Positions 55,701 through 64,000 of a stretch of DNA of 64,000 nt are shown here, in pieces (position 1 is the first letter of the stretch; the number at the start of each line of letters is the position of its first letter). Source of the DNA: Acinetobacter kyonggiensis (GTDB lineage: Bacteria; Pseudomonadota; Gammaproteobacteria; Pseudomonadales; Moraxellaceae); contig NZ_FNPK01000013.1 in the NCBI RefSeq assembly GCF_900107285.1, positions 27,967-91,966 on the forward strand, in the 5' to 3' direction. Made by a program: the position numbers and the translations under genes. The notes below the pieces were generated by a model, which saw only the letters and a program-made list of their open reading frames with translations, searched no databases and was not told the origin of the DNA.

Positions 55701-56816
55701 ATGCGAAATTATAAAATTGATGTATTACGTGGAATCTCCATACTTTTAGTTTTATTCCACCATTTTAATATTCCTTATAAACTGCATGATACATTTTTAG
55801 GCGTAGATATCTTTGGAGAAAGCTTGAGTACTTTAATTGCCCGCAATGGTAATTATGGCGTGACGATGTTCTTTGTTATTTCAGGTTTTTTAATTACCCA
55901 ACACACATTACAACGCAGTGCTTCACTCGCTCAAATCAATCTTAAAGACTTCTACATTCGCCGTATTGCGCGCATTGTGCCATGTTTGGTTTTATTGGTT
56001 GTAGTGGTGACTATTCTCGGAAGTTTTGGTTTAAAGCCATTTTTAAATCAAGCACCGAATGATATTGAAGTGTCCTATGGCTTAACAGTGTTTTCAGCTT
56101 TTAGTTTTTGGATGAATATTCTGATTATTCAATATGGCTGGGTTAATTATGCGCTTGGTGTGTTGTGGTCACTATCGGTAGAAGAAGTTTTTTATTTGGT
56201 TTTTCCAATGCTCTGTTTGCTATTGGGGCGTGGTAAAGGCTTTATTTTGTTTTTATTGGCCGTGATTTGTTATGCACCGTATTTTCGTGCATTACATTTT
56301 GCTGAGGAAAGTGGCGCATATCTTTATCATTATTTCTCCAGTTTTGATGGGATCGCAATAGGCTGTTTAACTGCTTTAATGGTACAAAGGTTTCAATTGA
56401 ATAGAAAAATGAATCAGTCTGTCATTCTTTTTATTTCTTTATTGATGATTGGTCTTTATTTATATGCACCGATTAAAGAAGTAAGCACGTGGGGAATCAG
56501 CATTTTTGCATTGTTATCCGCAGTGTTAATTTTTTGTTTTGCACAAAACCCTCAAGCAGTAGCTCAATCGAAAATGTCTAAAGCGATGCTCTGGATCGGG
56601 CAACGCAGTTATGAAATGTATTTGTTTCATTTAATTGTTTTGGGCTTGATTAAAGTTTTCTATTTTCCAAAACAAACCTTGCCAACCGAAAAATTAATAT
56701 TGTTGCCCGTATTCTTTATCGGGACTTTTATTTTGAGTTGGGCAATTGAAAAATATTATTCAGCCCCATTGAATTTAAAAATTCGAACAATATTGATTAA
56801 ATCTGAACGTAAATAA
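55701..56816 (+). CDS. Acyltransferase family 3 membrane protein (OafA/YrhL-like)
   Basis: A 371-residue integral-membrane acyltransferase with about 10 helices. It begins YKIDVLRGISILLVLFHHF (catalytic His in the first membrane helix) and continues GNYGVTMFFVISGFLITQH, FYIRRIARIVP and LWSLSVEEVFYLVFP, all hallmarks of Acyl_transf_3. Such proteins acetylate surface polysaccharides or other envelope sugars. No glycan gene cluster is nearby, so the acceptor is unknown. The ATG at 55701 is preferred; a TTG at 55680 could add seven residues. Confidence 0.86.
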   Translation: MRNYKIDVLRGISILLVLFHHFNIPYKLHDTFLGVDIFGESLSTLIARNGNYGVTMFFVISGFLITQHTLQRSASLAQINLKDFYIRRIARIVPCLVLLVVVVTILGSFGLKPFLNQAPNDIEVSYGLTVFSAFSFWMNILIIQYGWVNYALGVLWSLSVEEVFYLVFPMLCLLLGRGKGFILFLLAVICYAPYFRALHFAEESGAYLYHYFSSFDGIAIGCLTALMVQRFQLNRKMNQSVILFISLLMIGLYLYAPIKEVSTWGISIFALLSAVLIFCFAQNPQAVAQSKMSKAMLWIGQRSYEMYLFHLIVLGLIKVFYFPKQTLPTEKLILLPVFFIGTFILSWAIEKYYSAPLNLKIRTILIKSERK

Positions 56817-56892
56817 AAATTTTCCTGTGATTTTGTAGCGCTGAATTGGCAGCAGGGTATTGCCTTAGTTTGCAAAGAAAACAAAAGATAAT

Positions 56893-56922
56893 AAAAAAAG
56901 CCTCGAATCATTCGAGGCTTTT
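56893..56922. terminator. Convergent terminator between the acyltransferase gene and hemJ
   Basis: AAAAAGCCTCGAA, TCA, TTCGAGGCTTTT: usable from both sides. Confidence 0.88.
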
Positions 56923-56936
56923 AAAAACTTTCTGGA

Positions 56937-57389
56937 TTAAAACTGCGGCTTAACCACCACCAAAATGATCACTGCAACTAAAATCAGGGTTGGCATTTCA
57001 TTAAAAAAACGCCAGAACTTATGCGATTTATAATGTGCATTGCCAATCAGTTTTTTACGGTAATAACCACAAACAAAGTGGTAAATCACCAACAAACCAA
57101 CCAAGCCAACTTTGAGGTAAAACCATAGCGCTTCATGATAGTGGCGCGTTGCATCGCCCCAATCGACCAAAAAGTGCGCCGTGATGAGCGTGGCAATCAT
57201 AGATGGCCACATAATGCCGCGGTACAACTTACGTTCCATGATTTCGAAACGCTGATGACTGACGGCATCATCACTCATGGCATGGTAAACATATAAACGT
57301 GGTAAGTAGAACAAAGCAGCGAACCAGCAGACCACAGCAATAATATGTAATGCTTTTACCCACAAGAAAGCATCAGAAGGTGCATCCAT
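56937..57389 (-). CDS. hemJ: Protoporphyrinogen IX oxidase HemJ
   Basis: A 150-residue membrane protein with four helices. WVKALHIIAVVCWFAALFYLP (conserved His), the RLYVYH motif, LYRGIMWPSMIATLI, WFYLKVGLVGLLVIYHF and the final NEMPTLILVAVIILVVVKP match the HemJ/UPF0093 family, which performs the penultimate step of haem synthesis in Acinetobacter and others lacking HemG/HemY. It starts 18 bases after fabB, with AGGA upstream, so it is probably co-transcribed. Confidence 0.92.
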   Translation of the reverse strand: MDAPSDAFLWVKALHIIAVVCWFAALFYLPRLYVYHAMSDDAVSHQRFEIMERKLYRGIMWPSMIATLITAHFLVDWGDATRHYHEALWFYLKVGLVGLLVIYHFVCGYYRKKLIGNAHYKSHKFWRFFNEMPTLILVAVIILVVVKPQF

Positions 57390-57407
57390 CGAAAATCCTA
57401 TTAGGGA

Positions 57408-58637
57408 TTATGCATCCCATTTCTTGAAAACGAGGCAGGCGTTTACACCGCCAAAGCCAAAACTGTTACTCATCACAGTATTCAATTTTGCGTCACGTTT
57501 TTCAAGTACGATGTCATAACCTTTTGTACCTTCATCAAGCTCAGTCACATTGATGTTTGGTGCAATAAAGTCATTTTGCATCATTAGGATCGAATAAATT
57601 GCTTCTTGTACACCCGCAGCACCTAAGCTATGACCTGTCATCGATTTAGTCGAACTAAGCGGTGGTACATGACCTTCACCAAAAGCACGGCCCATAGCTT
57701 GCAGTTCAGTAATATCGCCTGCTGGGGTAGATGTACCATGAGTATTTACATAATCAATGCTATCTACACCATGTTGTTTGGCTTCTTCTAAGGCCATAAG
57801 GATACAACGTGTTGCACCTTCACCACTTGGCGCAACCATATCTGCACCATCACTATTTGCAGCATAGCCAACAACTTCAGCCAAAATAGTTGCACCGCGA
57901 GCTTGCGCATGTTCAAGTGATTCAAGCACCACGAAACCGCCACCACCGGCAATCACAAAACCATCACGGTCAGCAGAATAAGGACGAGAAGCTGTTTCAG
58001 GTGTGTCATTGTATTTAGAGCAAAGCGCGCCCATTGCATCAAACAATAAACTTTGTGACCAGTGATCTTCTTCACCGCCACCCGCCAGCATTAAATCCTG
58101 TTTGCCTAATTGAATTAGGTTGTAGGCATAGCCAATGGCATCGGCAGACGTTGCACAGGCGCTAGTAATGGTATGTGCAATGCCTTGCATTTTGAAGGCA
58201 ACACCGACGTTGGCTGTAATGGTGTTAGACATGTTGCGTGGCACAAAGAACGGGCCAACTTTACGTGCGCCTTTGGTGTCCAGTAGCTCTTTCATTTCCA
58301 TCACAGAGGCTGTAGAGCCGCCACCTGAACCACCAGCAATGCCGTAGCGCGGGTTGCCACCAATCTGTTCTGCGGTCAGACCAGCATGTTGAACAGCCGC
58401 CAATGCTGCGTTATAGGCATACATTGCACATACGCCCATAAAGCGCTTTAAGCGGCGGTCAATGCCGTCAAAGTTCTGTTCAGCAGCTGCGCTGATATGG
58501 CTTTTAAAATTCATTTCCGCATAAATGGGGTTAAAACGTGTTCCCGAAATCCCGTTTTGCAAAGAGTGAGTGACATCTTCCAATGTATTACCAATGCATG
58601 AGTTAATGCCCATACCAGTGATTACAACACGTTTCAT
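57408..58637 (-). CDS. fabB: Beta-ketoacyl-ACP synthase I
   Basis: A 409-residue condensing enzyme of fatty-acid elongation. The Cys-His-His triad is present: TSACATSADAIGYAYNLIQL (Cys near 163), VNTHGTSTPAGD (His near 299) and KSMTGHSLGAAGVQEAIY (His near 334). The ending NSFGFGGVNACLVFKKW is FabB-like. KAS I is needed for unsaturated fatty acids. First gene of a likely fabB-hemJ transcript. Confidence 0.94.
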   Translation of the reverse strand: MKRVVITGMGINSCIGNTLEDVTHSLQNGISGTRFNPIYAEMNFKSHISAAAEQNFDGIDRRLKRFMGVCAMYAYNAALAAVQHAGLTAEQIGGNPRYGIAGGSGGGSTASVMEMKELLDTKGARKVGPFFVPRNMSNTITANVGVAFKMQGIAHTITSACATSADAIGYAYNLIQLGKQDLMLAGGGEEDHWSQSLLFDAMGALCSKYNDTPETASRPYSADRDGFVIAGGGGFVVLESLEHAQARGATILAEVVGYAANSDGADMVAPSGEGATRCILMALEEAKQHGVDSIDYVNTHGTSTPAGDITELQAMGRAFGEGHVPPLSSTKSMTGHSLGAAGVQEAIYSILMMQNDFIAPNINVTELDEGTKGYDIVLEKRDAKLNTVMSNSFGFGGVNACLVFKKWDA

Positions 58638-58907
58638 CTACAGATCCCTTTATGGTGAGATTGAGGCATGCCTTGCGGGCGCTGGAATCAGCAGCCGGTG
58701 GCACGCAGCTCATATTTTTGAATTGCAATCATGATAGCAGAAAGAATTTTGAATTCTTATGGCAAATATTATGCCTATTTCCCTGTCTGTGGATTTGTGA
58801 AACAACCACAAAGCAATTAACTAAAACACACACATTAATATTGAGATAAACTTAGACTATGCCTAGTATTTATCAATAATTGTAAGAATCAAAAATGAGG
58901 ATAAAGA
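58638..58907. promoter_or_regulatory. Divergent promoter region of fabB and the EcsC gene
   Basis: 270 bp without a gene. A GC-richer block (58660-58710) lies near the fabB start. GAATTTTGAATTC (58745-58760 region) is partly palindromic. No clear operator is assigned. Confidence 0.35.
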
Positions 58908-60341
58908 ATGACAGATAGTAATAATAAACATTCACATAGTTTCTTCTCAAATGCCTTTGGAGTGGCTAAAAAGATCAGTACAACTGGAATGGGTGTGCTG
59001 AGCCATGTCGCTTCAGACAGGGTGACGAAGGCGATGCACCCTTCACGAGGTGTTCAGGCGTTTGAGGGAAGTGCAGGTCATATGAGTTCATTTGAATCGT
59101 CGAAATATGAGAATCCTCAACAAATGTTGCGTGAGTATTTGCCCAATGTTTCTAAACAATTATTGGGTCGTCAATATAATAAAGTGAATCGTGTTGCCAA
59201 TTTTGTGTCCCCAGAATTTTCAGATAAATTATCAGACTATTTTTTTGATCATCTGAATCAATTTACCTCGGATTTAAGCTCTGTCGATCTGGTGCTTGAT
59301 CAAGCAGGCGCACGAGATTTAGAAGAACTGACTCAAGATGTTGATCGTTCCAAGCGAATTAGCCAAGCATTGGCAGAACAAAATAAATGGATTGCATCGT
59401 TGCAAGGTGCTGTAACTGGTGCGACAGGCGTCATCGGTTCAGCGATTGATGTTCCGCTGTCCTTAGTGATGTCTTTACGCATGATTTATCAAGTTGGACG
59501 TGCTTATGGTTTTGAACTGAATAAAGAAACCGAACAAGATATTGTTCAGTTTGTTTTTAAACAAATTGATTTGGGCATGATTGCAGAGAAACAAAGTATA
59601 TTGATGGCGTTAAAAGCTTTATCAAATATGTTGCAAACACATGACATTTCTCAATTCCAACAAATATTGGGTTCAAGTAATGATATTGAGTCGCTAAAAA
59701 AATGGTTGGTCAATGAAAATGGTGAAATGAAATGGGATTGGTTGAATCATATTCCTAAAGTTTCACTGCTGGGTAAATTGACCCCCGTTGTTGGTGCAAG
59801 CATTGGTGCAGCATATAGTTGGAAATTGGTTGAAGATGTAAATCAGAAAGCACAACAAATATTTTCCCATGCACGAAGTTATTTACAGCAGCATCAGGGT
59901 GTCGAGTTGTCGGCTATAGCCGCTTATGAAAAATCATTAGAATTATTGGCGCAAGCAACGCCAAAATTATTAGATCATTTTGCTAAAGTGGATGTGGTTG
60001 CAAGTGACATTAAATTAGATCAGGAAATAAAGATTGATAACCATCAGACCATTTCTAAAGTGACCATTAAAAAGAAAACAGACTCTCTAAAAGTAGATGA
60101 AACTGAAAAAAGTCAAAAAGTTCAACAGGGTTTGGAGCAGTTGGCGGAACAAATGCTTGAGCAACACGAATATGTAGAACCTCAAAAACCAGCAATCTCT
60201 GTAGAAGAATTTGAGTTGGATGAATATGCAGTAGACGATAATGGTGTAGCAGAGGAGGGTGATCAGTCTGCCTCCATTCAACCTCAAGCAAATGATGAAC
60301 CTGTCGCTGTAAAGAAAAAAGTTACAAAAAAGAAATCATAA
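58908..60341 (+). CDS. EcsC family protein
   Basis: A 477-residue protein. The EcsC domain occupies about 150-330: LQGAVTGATGVIGSAIDVPL, a hydrophobic segment SLVMSLRMIYQVGRAYGFEL and LLGKLTPVVGASIGAAYSWK. The N-terminus is Ser-rich and polar. The last ~100 residues are low-complexity and charged, ending KKKVTKKKS, so they may bind nucleic acid or acidic lipids. EcsC-domain proteins may act at membranes, but the function is unknown. Single gene ending at the str promoter region. Confidence 0.82.
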   Translation: MTDSNNKHSHSFFSNAFGVAKKISTTGMGVLSHVASDRVTKAMHPSRGVQAFEGSAGHMSSFESSKYENPQQMLREYLPNVSKQLLGRQYNKVNRVANFVSPEFSDKLSDYFFDHLNQFTSDLSSVDLVLDQAGARDLEELTQDVDRSKRISQALAEQNKWIASLQGAVTGATGVIGSAIDVPLSLVMSLRMIYQVGRAYGFELNKETEQDIVQFVFKQIDLGMIAEKQSILMALKALSNMLQTHDISQFQQILGSSNDIESLKKWLVNENGEMKWDWLNHIPKVSLLGKLTPVVGASIGAAYSWKLVEDVNQKAQQIFSHARSYLQQHQGVELSAIAAYEKSLELLAQATPKLLDHFAKVDVVASDIKLDQEIKIDNHQTISKVTIKKKTDSLKVDETEKSQKVQQGLEQLAEQMLEQHEYVEPQKPAISVEEFELDEYAVDDNGVAEEGDQSASIQPQANDEPVAVKKKVTKKKS

Positions 60342-60391
60342 AAGCACAGCATGAAGTCTGGTAAGTGCTTTCAAACGGTCTAAATACAAGG

Positions 60392-60435
60392 AAATGGTCA
60401 ATATTTGACATCACCTCGAATATTGACCATTTTTC
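60392..60435 (+). terminator. Terminator before the str operon
   Basis: AAATGGTCAATATT and AATATTGACCATTT form a perfect 14-bp stem with a 13-nt loop, followed by TTTC. Its right arm contains the -35 box of the str promoter, so terminator and promoter overlap. Confidence 0.75.
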
Positions 60436-60451
60436 TATCTTCGCTTACAAT
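60423..60451 (+). promoter_or_regulatory. Promoter of the str operon
   Basis: TTGACC (60423-60428), a 17-bp spacer and TACAAT (60446-60451): near-consensus sigma70, 60 bp before the rpsL start codon. Confidence 0.75.
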
Positions 60452-60510
60452 TGCGTGCCCTCGAAAAGTAGTATTTTTTTGAGGCTTTTTATTAACGGGA
60501 GATTTGCCAA

Positions 60511-60885
60511 ATGGCAACAACAAATCAGTTGATCCGTAAGGGTCGTACGACTTTGATTGAAAAATCAAAAGTTCCTGCGTTGAAGGCTTGTCCACAACGT
60601 CGTGGTGTTTGTACACGTGTTTACACTACTACACCTAAAAAACCTAACTCAGCAATGCGTAAAGTTTGCCGTGTTCGCTTAACTTCAGGTTTTGAAGTAT
60701 CAAGCTATATCGGTGGTGAAGGCCATAACTTACAAGAGCACAGTGTTGTTCTTATCCGTGGTGGTCGTGTTAAAGACTTACCAGGTGTACGTTACCATAC
60801 CGTTCGTGGTTCTTTAGACTGCGCTGGTGTTAAAGATCGTAACCAGTCTCGTTCTAAATACGGTACTAAACGTCCTAAGAAATAA
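60511..60885 (+). CDS. rpsL: 30S ribosomal protein S12
   Basis: A 124-residue S12 of the decoding centre. Lys43 ([13 protein letters not shown]) and Lys88 ([15 protein letters not shown]) are both wild type, so no classic streptomycin-resistance substitution is present. Asp89, the usual beta-methylthiolation site, is also present. Ribosome-binding site GGGAG. First gene of the str operon. Confidence 0.99.
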   Translation: MATTNQLIRKGRTTLIEKSKVPALKACPQRRGVCTRVYTTTPKKPNSAMRKVCRVRLTSGFEVSSYIGGEGHNLQEHSVVLIRGGRVKDLPGVRYHTVRGSLDCAGVKDRNQSRSKYGTKRPKK

Positions 60886-61005
60886 TCTTTTAAGATCATT
60901 TTCTTAAGAACGTAGAACCGCAATCCTTTATCGTCTCGCTTGTCTGATTTCTGCATTTAATTTTGTGAAATTCAAGCGACGTGTAGTAAGGCCAGCGAAC
61001 AGTAC

Positions 61006-61046
61006 ATGACACTTTGTACTCATGCTGGATAAACCTGAAGTGTCAT
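61006..61046 (+). other. Hairpin in the rpsL-rpsG intercistronic region
   Basis: ATGACACTT (61006-61014) and AAGTGTCAT (61038-61046) are perfect 9-bp arms 18 bases before the rpsG start. In E. coli the S12-S7 spacer is the S7 autoregulatory binding site; this may be its counterpart. Confidence 0.5.
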
Positions 61047-61064
61047 ATTTATAGGTGTATTAAA

Positions 61065-61535
61065 ATGCCAAGACGTCGCGTAGTCGCTGCCCGTGAAATC
61101 CTTCCGGATCCTAAGTTCGGCAGCCAAACAATCGCTAAATTCATGAACCACGTAATGCAAGATGGTAAAAAATCTATTGCTGAAAGTATCGTTTACGGTG
61201 CTTTAGACCGCGTTCAAGAAAAAAGTAAAGTAGACCCAGTTGAATTTTTCGAGACTACTCTTGAAAAAGTTCGTCCTATGGTCGAAGTAAAAGCACGCCG
61301 TGTTGGTGGTGCTACTTATCAAGTGCCTATGGAAGTACGCCCATCCCGTCGTACTGCCTTAGCTATGCGCTGGTTAGTAGATGCTGCTGCTAAGCGTTCT
61401 GAAAAAACTATGGCTTTACGTCTTGCTGGTGAGTTGCTTGATGCAGCTGAAGGTAAAGGCTCAGCTATTAAAAAACGTGAAGATGTGCATCGTATGGCTG
61501 AAGCCAACAAAGCATTCTCTCACTACCGTTTCTAA
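61065..61535 (+). CDS. rpsG: 30S ribosomal protein S7
   Basis: A 156-residue S7 that initiates assembly of the 30S head. It begins [20 protein letters not shown] and includes [26 protein letters not shown] and the C-terminal [14 protein letters not shown]. The start at 61065 follows AGGTG; longer in-frame extension is not part of S7. The unusually long 179-bp gap to rpsL contains a hairpin. Confidence 0.98.
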   Translation: MPRRRVVAAREILPDPKFGSQTIAKFMNHVMQDGKKSIAESIVYGALDRVQEKSKVDPVEFFETTLEKVRPMVEVKARRVGGATYQVPMEVRPSRRTALAMRWLVDAAAKRSEKTMALRLAGELLDAAEGKGSAIKKREDVHRMAEANKAFSHYRF

Positions 61536-61665
61536 GCGGATAAAACAGCCCCTAGTCAGGAGGGTGGTGAGTCAGTTTCACTGAATTGTCATCGAATCGC
61601 TTTAAGTTGCTATGCAGCTTAAAGCGTCCTGTTTTAAACAACAAAATTTAGGAATGCAAGAAATC

Positions 61666-63804
61666 ATGGCTCGTCAAACCCCAATTTCTCGTTACCGTAA
61701 CATTGGTATTTCAGCTCATATTGATGCTGGTAAAACCACGACTACTGAACGTATTTTGTTCTACACAGGTGTATCTCACAAAATTGGTGAAGTACATGAT
61801 GGTGCAGCAACAATGGACTGGATGGAACAAGAGCAAGAACGTGGTATTACAATCACTTCAGCTGCTACTACTTGTTTCTGGTCTGGTATGGGTAAACAAT
61901 TCCCAGAACACCGTGTAAACGTAATTGACACACCAGGACACGTTGACTTCACAATCGAAGTTGAGCGTTCTATGCGTGTTCTTGACGGTGCATGCATGGT
62001 TTACTGTGCTGTAGGTGGTGTACAACCACAGTCAGAAACTGTATGGCGTCAAGCAAATAAATATAAAGTGCCTCGTTTAGCATTCGTGAACAAGATGGAC
62101 CGTACTGGTGCAAACTTCTTCCGTGTTGTTGAACAAATGAAGACACGTTTAGGTGCACACCCTGTACCTGTAGTAATTCCAATTGGTGCTGAAGATACAT
62201 TCGCAGGTGTTGTTGACCTAGTTGAAATGAAAGCAATCATTTGGGATGAAGCATCTCAAGGTATGCAGTTTGAATATGGTGATATTCCTGCAGATCTTCA
62301 AGAGCTTGCTGAAGAATGGCGCACTAACATGGTTGAAGCTGCGGCTGAAGCTAATGAAGAATTGATGGATGAATACCTAAACAATGGTGACTTGTCGAAA
62401 GAACAAATCATTGCGGGTATTCGTGCACAGACTTTGGCTTGCCAAATTCAGCCAATGCTTTGTGGTACAGCGTTCAAAAACAAAGGTGTTCAACGTATGT
62501 TGGATGCTGTGATTGAATTCTTACCATCACCTACAGAAGTTAAGCCTATCGAAGGTATCCTTGACGACAAAGCTGAAACTAAAGCGATTCGTGAAGCATC
62601 TGACGAAGCTCCGTTCTCTGCACTTGCATTCAAAATCATGAATGACAAGTTCGTAGGTAACTTAACTTTCGTACGTGTTTATTCTGGTGTGCTTAAACAA
62701 GGCGACCCAGTATATAACCCAGTTAAAGGTAAACGTGAACGTATTGGCCGTATCGTGCAAATGCACGCAAACGATCGTCAAGACGTTGAAGAAATCCGCG
62801 CTGGTGATATCGCTGCATGTGTAGGTCTTAAAGACGTTACCACTGGTGATACACTATGTGATGAGAAAAACGTCATTACTTTAGAGCGTATGGAATTCCC
62901 TGAGCCAGTAATTTCTTTAGCTGTAGAGCCTAAGACAAAAGCTGACCAAGAAAAAATGTCTATCGCTTTAGGTCGTTTGGCTAAAGAAGATCCATCGTTC
63001 CGTGTTCGCACAGACGAAGAATCTGGTCAAACGATTATTGCTGGTATGGGTGAGCTTCACCTTGACATCCTTGTTGACCGTATGAAGCGTGAATTTGGTG
63101 TTGAAGCGAACATTGGTAAACCAATGGTTGCTTACCGCGAAACAATTAAAAAGACTGTTGAGCAAGAAGGCAAATTCGTACGTCAAACAGGTGGTAAAGG
63201 TAAATTCGGTCATGTATATGTTCGTTTAGAACCTATGAATGTCGAAGAAGCTGGTAAAGAATACGTATTCGCTGAAGAAGTTGTTGGCGGTACTGTACCT
63301 AAAGAATTCTTTGGTGCGGTAGACAAAGGTATTCAAGAACGTATGAAAAATGGTGTATTGGCTGGTTACCCTGTTGTGGGTATCAAAGCGACATTATTTG
63401 ATGGTTCTTACCATGATGTCGATTCTGACGAATTATCGTTCAAAATGGCAGGTTCTTATGCCTTCCGTGATGGTTTCATGAAAGCGGATCCTATCCTTCT
63501 TGAACCAATCATGAAAGTTGAAGTAGAAACTCCAGAAGACTACATGGGCGATATCATGGGTGACTTAAACCGTCGTCGTGGTATGGTTCAGGGTATGGAA
63601 GACTTACCTGGTGGTACTAAAGCAATTAAAGCTGAAGTTCCATTGGCTGAGATGTTTGGTTACGCAACGTCTATGCGTTCTATGTCTCAAGGTCGTGCGA
63701 CCTACTCTATGGAATTTGCTAAATATGCTGAAACTCCACGTAACGTGGCTGAAGGCATCATTTCTAAGTTCCAATCTGGCGGTAAAAAAGGTGACGACGA
63801 GTAA
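61666..63804 (+). CDS. fusA: Elongation factor G
   Basis: A 712-residue EF-G that drives translocation with GTP. G1 [16 protein letters not shown]3 [15 protein letters not shown] and G4 [10 protein letters not shown] are intact. Domains II-V follow, with the C-terminal [11 protein letters not shown] and [19 protein letters not shown]. The start is ATG at 61666 ([14 protein letters not shown]), since homologues begin there; AGGAA lies 11 bases upstream. Third gene of the str operon. Confidence 0.98.
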   Translation: MARQTPISRYRNIGISAHIDAGKTTTTERILFYTGVSHKIGEVHDGAATMDWMEQEQERGITITSAATTCFWSGMGKQFPEHRVNVIDTPGHVDFTIEVERSMRVLDGACMVYCAVGGVQPQSETVWRQANKYKVPRLAFVNKMDRTGANFFRVVEQMKTRLGAHPVPVVIPIGAEDTFAGVVDLVEMKAIIWDEASQGMQFEYGDIPADLQELAEEWRTNMVEAAAEANEELMDEYLNNGDLSKEQIIAGIRAQTLACQIQPMLCGTAFKNKGVQRMLDAVIEFLPSPTEVKPIEGILDDKAETKAIREASDEAPFSALAFKIMNDKFVGNLTFVRVYSGVLKQGDPVYNPVKGKRERIGRIVQMHANDRQDVEEIRAGDIAACVGLKDVTTGDTLCDEKNVITLERMEFPEPVISLAVEPKTKADQEKMSIALGRLAKEDPSFRVRTDEESGQTIIAGMGELHLDILVDRMKREFGVEANIGKPMVAYRETIKKTVEQEGKFVRQTGGKGKFGHVYVRLEPMNVEEAGKEYVFAEEVVGGTVPKEFFGAVDKGIQERMKNGVLAGYPVVGIKATLFDGSYHDVDSDELSFKMAGSYAFRDGFMKADPILLEPIMKVEVETPEDYMGDIMGDLNRRRGMVQGMEDLPGGTKAIKAEVPLAEMFGYATSMRSMSQGRATYSMEFAKYAETPRNVAEGIISKFQSGGKKGDDE

Positions 63805-63853
63805 TCTTTCGATTACTATAAGCCCAAACTAATTCATAGTTAAAAACCAAGTG

Positions 63854-63875
63854 CTCATGGGTTAACCCCCATGAG
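63854..63875 (+). other. Hairpin in the fusA-tuf spacer
   Basis: CTCATGGG, loop TTAACC, CCCATGAG: a perfect 8-bp stem without a following T run, so more likely a processing or mRNA-stability element than a terminator. Confidence 0.5.
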
Positions 63876-63896
63876 TAGTTTAAAAAGGAAGATCTC

Positions 63897-64000
63897 ATGG
63901 CTAAGGCTAAGTTTGAACGTAATAAGCCACACGTAAACGTGGGCACAATTGGTCACGTTGACCATGGTAAAACAACTTTAACTGCTGCGATTGCAACAAT
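63897..64000 (+). CDS. tuf: Elongation factor Tu, 5' part (runs off window)
   Basis: The first 34 codons: [20 protein letters not shown] followed by [14 protein letters not shown], i.e. the EF-Tu N-terminus with the G1 motif [16 protein letters not shown] precedes the ATG by 6 bases. Fourth gene of the str operon, cut by the right window edge. Confidence 0.98.

Noticed and set aside
58135..58347. Plus-strand open frame inside fabB, and similar shadow frames inside fusA, typA, acnD and dadX
   Set aside because: They lie wholly opposite to or within well-supported conserved genes and lack translation signals.

Overview
The window looks like chromosomal DNA of an Acinetobacter species (Moraxellaceae, Gammaproteobacteria). 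The grounds are the AT-rich composition, an Acinetobacter-type OmpA, an 800-residue membrane PQQ glucose dehydrogenase beside an OprB porin, a Pseudomonas/Acinetobacter-type sulfite reductase followed by a DUF934 gene, and a rpsL-rpsG-fusA-tuf (str) operon at the right edge. No tRNA, rRNA, CRISPR array, insertion sequence with a transposase, or prophage was seen.

Layout. 0-13 kb: the end of an unidentified gene, an AraC-type regulator, an alpha-methylacyl-CoA racemase-like CoA transferase, the OprB porin and gcd (periplasmic glucose oxidation), sulfite reductase plus DUF934 (sulfur assimilation), a PhnB-like protein, a thiolase, a FimT-like pilin and ompA. 14-26 kb: lysP, rsmC, a xanthine-type permease, typA, mscL, parvulin and mutM, a TonB-dependent receptor, an Old Yellow Enzyme and an AEC transporter. 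26-42 kb: a Sel1-repeat protein, a decayed tyrosine-phosphatase-like gene, a sorbosone/glucose dehydrogenase, an ATPase+PIN gene pair, ygfZ, acnD, a TOPRIM+caspase-like gene pair, then small proteins, a diguanylate cyclase, a SIMPL protein, an RluA-type synthase and an RraB-like protein. 42-46 kb: a four-gene module of a small Ras-like GTPase, two roadblock/LC7 proteins and an unknown protein. 46-50 kb: small enzymes and thiD. 50-56 kb: the D-alanine locus dadR-dadA-dadX-ridA-cycA. 56-64 kb: an acyltransferase, hemJ, fabB, an EcsC protein and the str operon.

Most notable observations. (1) Two AT-rich gene pairs of defence-like make-up lie about 4 kb apart, in the intergenic spaces around ygfZ and acnD: an AAA ATPase with a PIN-type nuclease (29.9-31.8 kb), and a TOPRIM-like protein translationally coupled to a small protein with a caspase/CHAT-like His-Cys pair (35.6-37.0 kb). 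The second is the best candidate for an undescribed system. (2) Three copies of a 305-348 bp non-coding repeat with terminal inverted repeats are present. Two of them sit inside the loop of a transcription terminator and are bounded by 12-bp direct repeats, which is the signature of a MITE-like element that targets terminator hairpins. (3) The GTPase/roadblock module resembles a minimal conservon or MglA/MglB-like switch and is bracketed by two related hairpin repeats in direct orientation. (4) Several structured non-coding stretches stand out: 39.58-39.76 kb, the ompA leader, the ridA-cycA gap and the rpsL-rpsG gap.

All functional names rest on recognising family motifs by eye. No database search was run.
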